DNA of 5,827 nt from an uncultured Clostridia bacterium (lineage in GTDB: Bacteria; Bacillota; Clostridia; Christensenellales; Borkfalkiaceae), in NCBI GenBank assembly GCA_947090365.1, contig CAMUNT010000033.1:1-5827 (forward strand), given 5' to 3'. The translations under genes were made by a program, and so were the position numbers. Below the pieces are notes generated by a model. The model did not search any database, was not told where the DNA came from, and saw only the letters and a list, made by a program, of their open reading frames with translations. Shown here in pieces: positions 1 to 5,200 of this stretch; position 1 is the first letter of the stretch; each line of letters opens with the position of its first letter.

Positions 1-54
1 AGCGTCACCTTGCCAAGGTGAATGTCGCGGGTTCGAATCTCGTCTCCCGCTCCA
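1..54 (+). tRNA. tRNA-Gly (GCC), 5' end cut off by the window
   Basis: This is the 3' part of a glycine tRNA. The anticodon stem is TCACC (5-9) paired with GGTGA (17-21), around the loop TTGCCAA with anticodon GCC at 12-14. The T-arm is 27-43 with loop TTCGAAT, and its stem includes two G-T wobbles. The 3' acceptor strand CTCCCGC (44-50) is followed by discriminator T51 and an encoded CCA (52-54). The D-arm and 5' acceptor strand lie before the window. It is followed 27 nt later by tRNA-Cys on the same strand, so the two are probably co-transcribed. Confidence 0.93.
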
Positions 55-81
55 CAAATTCTTGCGCACTGTTTTTTTTAT

Positions 82-155
82 GGCGCCATAGCCAAGTGGT
101 AAGGCCCGGGTCTGCAAAACCCTCATCCCCGGTTCAAATCCGGGTGGCGCCTCCA
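82..155 (+). tRNA. tRNA-Cys (GCA)
   Basis: This is a complete cysteine tRNA of 74 nt including an encoded CCA (153-155). Acceptor strand GGCGCCA (82-88) pairs perfectly with TGGCGCC (145-151), and the discriminator is T152. The D-arm runs 91-105. The anticodon loop CTGCAAA (112-118) carries GCA at 114-116. The T-stem CCCGG/CCGGG encloses loop TTCAAAT (133-139). One oddity is that the first anticodon-stem pair (107 with 123) is a C-T mismatch, leaving four pairs. The 3' end, from C135 in the T-loop onward, is repeated 170 bp downstream, marking this gene as a likely integration target. Confidence 0.96.
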
Positions 156-187
156 AAGAACAACCACCCTTTCGGGTGGTTGTTTCC
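135..187 (+). repeat. Direct repeat copy 1: tRNA-Cys 3' end plus terminator (att-like)
   Basis: This 53-bp segment starts at C135 in the tRNA-Cys T-loop and runs through the acceptor strand, CCA and terminator. It recurs at 305-357 with one difference (C168 versus T338). A repeat starting in the T-loop of a tRNA gene and reaching past its 3' end is the usual form of an attachment site for tyrosine recombinases acting on tRNA genes. Copy 1 belongs to the intact tRNA. Confidence 0.88.
159..184 (+). terminator. Intrinsic terminator of the tRNA operon
   Basis: An 11-bp perfect stem AACAACCACCC (159-169) / GGGTGGTTGTT (174-184) surrounds the loop TTTC. It is followed by a short T-rich run broken by two Cs. 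It starts 4 nt after the tRNA-Cys CCA and most likely ends the tRNA transcript. The T-tract is weak, but the stem is GC-rich and well placed. Confidence 0.8.
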
Positions 188-304
188 GTTTAATCGCCAC
201 CCGTTACCGCCGAAATAACGTGACGCGATTGCGGGAGAAAAAAGCTGCATTTTTTGGCAAACCGACGACCAATCGCTATTCCGTCGTGACTGTGTCACTC
301 CTTA
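188..304. other. 117-bp non-coding spacer between the tRNA-end repeats
   Basis: There is no convincing gene here. The segment is rich in short inverted repeats. GCGATTG (225-231) is the reverse complement of CAATCGC (270-276). GTGAC (220-224) recurs at 286-290 and is mirrored by GTCAC at 294-298, giving GTGAC-TGT-GTCAC. ACGAC (265-269) mirrors GTCGT (283-287), and A6/T6 runs flank GCTGCA around 245. This could be the remnant of a small integrated element, a non-autonomous mini-element, or recombinase arm sites. I cannot tell which. Confidence 0.4.
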
Positions 305-357
305 CAAATCCGGGTGGCGCCTCCAAAGAACAACCACTCTTTCGGGTGGTTGTTTCC
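305..357 (+). repeat. Direct repeat copy 2: orphan tRNA-Cys 3' fragment plus terminator (att-like)
   Basis: This copy matches 52 of 53 positions of 135-187, offset by exactly 170 bp. It holds only the tRNA end from the T-loop to CCA (305-325), with no D-arm or anticodon arm, so it cannot make a tRNA. The upstream sequence (CTTA at 301-304) is not tRNA-like. It is best read as the far attachment half left by an integration event, or as a junction of an element extending to the right. No integrase gene is in the window to decide. Confidence 0.85.
329..354 (+). terminator. Duplicated copy of the tRNA terminator
   Basis: This has the same stem-loop as 159-184, carried along in the duplicated segment. 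The single change (T338 for C) turns one G-C pair into a G-T wobble, so the hairpin should still form. It is followed by TTCCTATTT. It has no obvious transcript of its own to end and may add insulation between the tRNA operon and the convergent leftward operon. Confidence 0.6.
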
Positions 358-369
358 TATTTGAAAATT

Positions 370-401
370 ACAGCGCCAAAGAAAATTTTCTTTGGCGCTG
401 T
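370..401. terminator. 32-bp perfect palindrome, terminator of the leftward operon (probably bidirectional)
   Basis: The segment ACAGCGCCAAAGAAAA (370-385) is followed directly by its exact reverse complement (386-401). This gives up to 16 paired bases less a small loop. On the minus strand it is followed by AATTTTCAAATA, and on the plus strand by GTTTTATC. It lies 11 nt beyond the stop codon of the holin-like gene. It is therefore a good candidate for the 3' end of the leftward operon and could also stop read-through from the tRNA side. Confidence 0.75.
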
Positions 402-412
402 GTTTTATCAGG

Positions 413-784
413 TTAAATTATAATTGATATAGCGTTATCTGTTATCGGAGTAGACTCTTTTGGGCGTTTGTTTACTTCTTTACTTAGTACAATTAGTTTT
501 TCAATTGCTTCGCTTACGTCTTGCTCATTATAGGTTATTTGGTTTTCAATTGCGTAACGGTTAGCCTTAGTCATTACATATTCTTTCTTTTCTGCGCCGG
601 TAAAATTAACAAATGTTTCTGCTTCCATTATCAATGATTGCAATACCGATGTTAATTTTTTTAATGCACTCAACCTGTTTTTAGCTTTGACGTTTTTAAC
701 AAGAGGTATAAGAAAACCTAATGCAGTTGCAAGTAACCCGAAAATTGCAGATACTATTGTTATAAGTTGGCGTATATTTTCCAT
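413..784 (-). CDS. Holin-like (LLH-type) small membrane protein
   Basis: This 123-residue protein has one hydrophobic segment at about residues 7-30, followed by a basic stretch (KNVKAKNR). The rest is largely helical and charged. The part from GAEKKEYVMTKANRYAIENQ (about 63-82) to LIVLSKEVNK resembles the C-terminal half of LLH-superfamily phage holins: an EKK-x-YV motif, then a helix of the EAIEKLI type. Family knowledge: holins open the inner membrane for endolysins, and some bacterial homologues release toxins. No endolysin is next to it. The start is supported by GGAGG 5 nt upstream. It is the last gene of the leftward operon, 12 nt after the GAPDH-like gene. The membrane topology is clear, but holin function is an inference. 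It could instead be a membrane anchor or an immunity-type protein. Confidence 0.6.
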   Translation of the reverse strand: MENIRQLITIVSAIFGLLATALGFLIPLVKNVKAKNRLSALKKLTSVLQSLIMEAETFVNFTGAEKKEYVMTKANRYAIENQITYNEQDVSEAIEKLIVLSKEVNKRPKESTPITDNAISIII

Positions 785-796
785 AGGTACCTCCGT

Positions 797-1813
797 TTAC
801 ACCCAGTAGTTATTTCTTACCCATTCTAAAAACCGTAACATTTGATAGCAATAGCCGCGAATGTTATCATAGACAACAGAAATATTAACAAGAGATTTTT
901 GATCGTCTAATGACGATACCATAGCATTACAAGACAGAAACAGAGGTGATTTTGAACTTAAAGCGTCGGAAGAGCATAACGGTTCTTCGCAATATCCTAA
1001 GCTTTCAGAGGCTGCCGCTTTAATAGTAGCCCTTAAGCTATCGATAAGAATATTATCTTTCATTACGAGCGTAATGTCCATAATACTTCCGCTAGTTACG
1101 GGAGATCTGTATGCAAAACCGTTAATTTTTCCGTTAAGTTCAGGAATAATTAAGCCGACGTATTTATAGAACGGATCACTGACCGGCGAAATATTTACCG
1201 ATGCGGCTCTTCCTTTTGCAAAATCTTTTTCATTGTATATGTCTAACGTCGGCTGAGCGTTTGTAAAAGACCGATAAGCTTTAGCAAATCCGCTTAATAC
1301 CTTGCTATGCTCATTTAAGATTTTTAAAACGGAAGCAAGTACCTGCGTTTCCATTTGGGGGAATGATATTATTTGGTCTTCATCTTTTAAAACGTCTTGA
1401 TTAACGTTCTGTGCAATTGTCTTTAAACTGTTTCCCGCGCCGTAACAGACAATTACTTTTCTTGTACCCGATTCTATAAAACTTTGCAATTTTTCTTTAC
1501 TGTTAAACGATCCGGTACATTCCAAAACCAAATCGACTCCCCGCTCTCCCAGCAGTAAATTGTGGGGATTTTCTTCATCGAGCAATAATATTTCTCTACC
1601 GTCTAAAATTATACCTCTTTCATTTGAGTATAAATCATATTTATTTGCAAAATCATGGTATACAGAGTCATATTTTAACAAATATTCCAAGTTTTTCGGG
1701 GTAATACCATGATCGTTTAATAATACAATATCTATGCCTTCCCGACCGTAAAGTGTTTTCAGCATTTCCCGTCCTATAACGCCCATACCGTTAATTGCTA
1801 TTTTTATTGCCAT
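797..1813 (-). CDS. GAPDH-fold protein lacking both catalytic residues (predicted pseudoenzyme)
   Basis: This 338-residue protein is the full length of a type I glyceraldehyde-3-phosphate dehydrogenase. The NAD-binding half is recognisable: INGMGVIGR (7-15, intact GxGxxG), LLNDHG (31-36), LLKYDSVYHDF (45-55), GVDLVLECTGSF (92-103). The C-terminal half keeps LIIPELNGKINGFAYRSP (221-238) and VYDNIRGY (314-321). The active site is lost. The canonical SCTTNCLAP stretch reads FPQMETQVLAS (151-161), putting Met154 where catalytic Cys149 should be. Arg181 (in YRSFTNAQ) replaces His176. The 27-residue spacing is conserved, and so is the 55-residue step to Arg236 (canonical Arg231), which supports the alignment. 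The phosphate-site Thr-Gly reads Asp-Pro (213-214). Glycolytic activity is therefore very unlikely, while NAD binding may remain. The start has AGGAGG 8 nt upstream, overlapping the previous gene's stop codon. The frame is intact, arguing for a retained non-enzymatic role. Confidence 0.9.
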   Translation of the reverse strand: MAIKIAINGMGVIGREMLKTLYGREGIDIVLLNDHGITPKNLEYLLKYDSVYHDFANKYDLYSNERGIILDGREILLLDEENPHNLLLGERGVDLVLECTGSFNSKEKLQSFIESGTRKVIVCYGAGNSLKTIAQNVNQDVLKDEDQIISFPQMETQVLASVLKILNEHSKVLSGFAKAYRSFTNAQPTLDIYNEKDFAKGRAASVNISPVSDPFYKYVGLIIPELNGKINGFAYRSPVTSGSIMDITLVMKDNILIDSLRATIKAAASESLGYCEEPLCSSDALSSKSPLFLSCNAMVSSLDDQKSLVNISVVYDNIRGYCYQMLRFLEWVRNNYWV

Positions 1814-1825
1814 CTTAAGTTCCTC

Positions 1826-2008
1826 CTAATATATATCGTTTCCTTTCGCTGCTATAATAGTTATTTTAGTTGAAGCCGTTTCGGCTTTTTTTATTGCGTC
1901 CTGAGCCAGTTTATAGGCTTTGACTGCTGTTTCCGAAATGTCGTTTACTGTCTGTGCCGTCAGGCGTTCGCCGGAATTAAGCTTAGTTTCAGTACTCAAA
2001 ATTGCCAT
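1826..2008 (-). CDS. Small 60-residue helical protein of unknown function, first gene of the leftward operon
   Basis: I do not recognise this family. The N-terminus, MAILSTETKLNSGERLTAQT, is followed by VNDISETAVKAYKLAQDAIKKAE, which should form an amphipathic or coiled-coil helix. A short beta-like tail (STKITIIAAKG) ends the protein. There is no membrane segment, signal peptide or cysteine. The style (short, Ala/Lys/Thr-rich, next to a holin-like gene) recalls small phage tail or tail-fibre-associated proteins, but this is only an impression. GGAGG lies 7 nt upstream of the ATG. Its TAG stop overlaps the AGGAGG of the GAPDH-like gene, which suggests coupled translation. It is the gene nearest the shared control region. 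Confidence 0.7.
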   Translation of the reverse strand: MAILSTETKLNSGERLTAQTVNDISETAVKAYKLAQDAIKKAETASTKITIIAAKGNDIY

Positions 2009-2024
2009 AAAATTTCCTCCGTTG

Positions 2025-2040
2025 TGTGTTTCTGAACACA
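2025..2040. promoter_or_regulatory. Inverted repeat TGTGTT-N4-AACACA near the leftward start site (possible operator)
   Basis: Six-base arms at 2025-2030 and 2035-2040 are perfect reverse complements around TCTG. The repeat overlaps the edge of the proposed leftward -10 and the expected transcription start. It lies just upstream of the ribosome binding site of the 60-residue gene. It could be a repressor operator or a small 5'-leader hairpin. No cognate regulator is visible. Confidence 0.35.
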
Positions 2041-2073
2041 GTTTAACATATTTTTAAAAAAATCTATCCTTCA
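2040..2073 (-). promoter_or_regulatory. Proposed promoter of the leftward operon with the TGAAGGATAGA box
   Basis: On the minus strand, TGAAGGATAGA (2073-2063) is followed after 17 nt by TAAACT (2045-2040), a 4/6 match to the -10 consensus. The box occupies the -35 region but does not resemble TTGACA. This suggests an activator-dependent promoter or one read by an alternative sigma factor. The box ends 54 nt before the start codon at 2008. The matching arrangement on the other strand is the main support. Confidence 0.45.
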
Positions 2074-2090
2074 TATTTTGACGGTTAAAA

Positions 2091-2120
2091 AATGCCGATT
2101 TTTGTCAAACAAAGCCGATT
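2091..2120 (+). repeat. Tandem GCCGATT direct repeats, 20 bp apart
   Basis: AATGCCGATT (2091-2100) and AAAGCCGATT (2111-2120) match at nine of ten bases with a 20-bp period, about two helical turns, in the middle of the divergent control region. Such spacing suits two copies of a regulator bound on the same DNA face. This may be chance, and no other copy is visible. Confidence 0.3.
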
Positions 2121-2175
2121 GCACGCGCATTTGCGGGTTTTTTGTATAAAAAAGCAATTAAAATCACTGTTTTTT

Positions 2176-2209
2176 TGAAGGATAGAATTTAACGGTTTTG
2201 TTTTATTAT
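2176..2209 (+). promoter_or_regulatory. Proposed promoter of the Rhs gene with the TGAAGGATAGA box
   Basis: TGAAGGATAGA (2176-2186) is followed after 17 nt by TATTAT (2204-2209), a 5/6 match to the -10 consensus. The box ends 52 nt before the ATG at 2239. Box, 17-nt gap and distance to the start codon are nearly the same as on the leftward side. A common activator or sigma factor for both transcription units is therefore likely. The box does not look like a standard -35. Confidence 0.5.
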
Positions 2210-2238
2210 GAAATCAACAAACACGTAGGAGGAATAAT

Positions 2239-5200
2239 ATGACGAAAAAAATAATGCGTCCAAGCAACGCATATCTGGACGCAGATGCAAAAAAGGCAGG
2301 AACGGGAAAAATTAACCTGGCAACCGGAGATTTGTATTATGCAACCGAGTGGCTGCATTATAACCGTTGGCAGGCAGGTTTGAACAAAATCGAAATAGAC
2401 GATGCGGCGGGCGGTATAAAAACGTTTTATACACATTGCGGTAAAGGCTGGAAGCTTGGCGCTTCGCAATTTCTTGTTCAGAGAACGGGGGAACAAAATC
2501 AGGATAAATTTACGTATATAGACGGGGCGGGCAACTATAATGAATTTACCGAAAAATATTACTATCTTGACGGTAAAAACAAGAATTACGTTAATAAAAA
2601 CGAAGTAAAAGTTGATTTGAACGGTGAATTGACGTGTTCGGTTACGGTATTATTACCTCAGGGAGACGGTACGGGAAATCGTACTTCGCGCGATCCCGTT
2701 ACCGGGGATACGCCGTTGAAGCCCGGGCTCAGCATTGTAGACAAAAAGGTTTTTATCGAGCGCAAATCGACTTCCGGATTTGTATTGGAAACAGATTACA
2801 CGAAATTCAGATACGGGCAATATTTGGAAACGCGCTTACAGGAACAAATAGAGTTAGAGGAAAAATTAAGCGCCTACGTCAATCAATTGAAAGAATACGT
2901 AATGATATTTAAACATAACGGGTCTTACGTTCAGGATAAAAAACTAAAAGACAAGTTTAACGGAAATTCGTTGTCAGAGAAAGATTTTACTGATTTTATC
3001 AATTTTAACACGAATATAATCAATGAAAAATTGTTGCTTACGGAACCGGAAGCAATGCAATACAATTCCTTATTGTATCAGCAGACTAAAGAATTTGAAG
3101 ACGTAGGAAAAACATTGCCGTTAGACAATGATAAACAAAAACTTTACGAATTACGTTTTGAATTATTGAATTTGCAACGTGATAAATCTGCACACGCAAT
3201 AAAAAAATACAAAAATGAATATAACGAGCTTGATCAAGATGAAAAAGAAGCTAAAAGAGAAGAATATAACAGAGAAGTAAGAATTGCTGCGCTTGAAGAA
3301 GCTATTAACGAATTTGATATTGGTGCCCAGAGTCAGACTATTAATGGTCAAATACAAAAAATAATAGCTCAATCCGATAAAAATAAAGAAGATATACAAA
3401 AATATTTCAAACAGTATTTAAGCTTCAAGCAACAGCTGGATAATTTTTATTTGCAGATACCCGTAAACTTTATTACCGACGGCGATACCGTTATGGGCTT
3501 TAACAAAAACGGACAGCTTGTTGTAACGGTCGATGCGTACGAAAACCAGACCGCTATTATATACGACGGTGACAAAATCGTTTCAATCAAAGATACCGAC
3601 GGCAACGAAATCGCATTCGAATACAATAAAAGAGGTTTGCTTAGCAAAATTACCGATGAAAACGACAAGATTACCGAATTCATATATGAAAACGATTTGC
3701 TTGCAAAAATTATAACGGCCGACGGCGAATTTACTTATTATTTTACCGAGAATGCCCACGCGCTTTTAGAGCAGGTAATCGACTGTTACGGTAACGGTAT
3801 TTATTTCAGCTACGACGGCTCTTGCAGAGTGACAAGCGTAAACGAGGATACAAAAATTCGTTCCGTAAGCGACGAAGGTGCGGAAACAACATCCTCGAAC
3901 GGCGGACAGTTTACTAGGATAACCTATAAAGGCGAAAGGACGACTGTTGTTAAAAAAGATCATAAGGCGGCTACAACCTATATCTTCGACGGCCTCGGCA
4001 ATCCTACGACGGTGGTCGAGGGAACTTATGACGATCCGGGCGATTTAACAAAAGCAGTATCTATGGAATACTGCGACGACAGGCAAAGCTACTCAGTTTC
4101 GGAAAACCTCAGCGAAGATAATCTTTTGTTTGATTACAGCTCGGATTCGTTAAATGCGGTAGGGGCGACAAGACAGCGCGTATACCGTCTGAGCACCTTC
4201 CCCGGGGATAAAACGGATTTCGTATTCACCTGCTGGGCAAAAGCGGAGTCGGCGGATGCTTCAACCGAAAATCAAAATGACAAAAAGTTTGAACTTCGCG
4301 CAGTAGTAACTTGCGAGGACGGAACGGTAAGCGAATATAAGGCGGGCTTTGACAGGGCCAATACCGATTGGCAGTTTTTAGCGTTGCCCGTAGAAATTAA
4401 AAAACCTTTGAAAAGCGGCGATGCACTGCCTGCAAGCTTGCCTGTTATGACAAGCGGGGGAATGGATTTATTTATAGATTACAGCGGTAATACCGGAAAT
4501 ATCGAGGTGGACTGCGTATCGCTGCGCTCCGGCAAATGGTCTTACAGTACTTTCGACGAAGGCGGAAGAAAGCTTACCGACGAGGACAGCGAGTCGAACA
4601 GCGTTACAAGCTATGAATACGACGAAAACGACAGGTTAGTAAAGCAAATACTGACCGACGGCAACGGGCGAACCTTTGAAACCTCGTTCGAGTATAACAA
4701 ACAGGGCAAGCCTGTCCGCAGTTGCGATTATTCGGGTTTGGTAGAAGAAACCGTATACGACGACAAGGGCAGAGCCGTCAAAAAGATAACTTACAATATA
4801 GACGACCCCACAAGCAAATTCTATCAGGAAAGCAAGCGCGACGAAAAAGGCAATATAACCGCCGATATAGACGAATGCGGAAATTACGACAGCAAGAAGT
4901 ATATTTATAAAGACAACACTTCGGTAGTCGTAAAGGACGGAAAGGGCAACAAAACTTCGTTCGGGTATAAGGACGGCGAACTTGTAAGTATCAGCGGTAA
5001 TGCCAACGGCGAAGAAAGTACCAACACCCTGCACTACACTGCGGGGGTACTTACAAAGGTTTCAAACGGCGACACCGACTATAATTACTCTTATTCGGAT
5101 TACTTTGAAACCTCTTCAATCAGTATCGGCGGAAAGAACTATGCAACAAGCAACCGCAAGCTCCTCGGACTTGACGAAACGGTTAAAACCGTATATGCCA

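Noticed and set aside
135..357. CRISPR array or tandem repeat family
   Set aside because: There are only two copies, and the repeat is the tRNA-Cys 3' end plus its terminator, so an attachment-site duplication explains it.
18..423. Two short plus-strand reading frames (18-218 and 220-423)
   Set aside because: They run through tRNA genes, terminators and the palindrome, have no ribosome binding sites, and their translations only mirror structural RNA sequence.
797..1813. Annotation as a working glycolytic GAPDH (gapA)
   Set aside because: The catalytic Cys and His are both replaced and the phosphate site is altered. The surroundings are not glycolytic genes.
413..2008. The minus-strand genes as part of a normal complete prophage
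   Set aside because: There is no endolysin, tail, capsid or integrase gene in the window, and the operon is bounded by its own promoter region and terminator.
2078..2107. TTGACG (plus, 2078-2083) and TTGACA (minus, 2107-2102) as -35 elements
   Set aside because: Neither has a reasonable -10 hexamer at 16-18 nt. The mirrored TGAAGGATAGA arrangement explains both genes better.
2131..2157. Hairpin TTGC-GGG-TTTTTT-GTAT-AAAAAA-GCAA as a terminator or riboswitch
   Set aside because: The stem is almost all A-T with a three-base bulge and no following T-tract. No gene ends there, and it resembles no riboswitch I know.
2206..3963. Short frames inside the 5' half of the Rhs gene, on both strands (for example 2206-2496, 3163-3399, 3447-3683 and 3766-3963 minus; 2634-2912 and 3533-3715 plus)
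   Set aside because: They lie wholly or almost wholly within one continuous, well-supported Rhs frame and lack ribosome binding sites. The hydrophobic minus-strand peptides arise from antisense of Lys/Glu- and Asp-rich codons.
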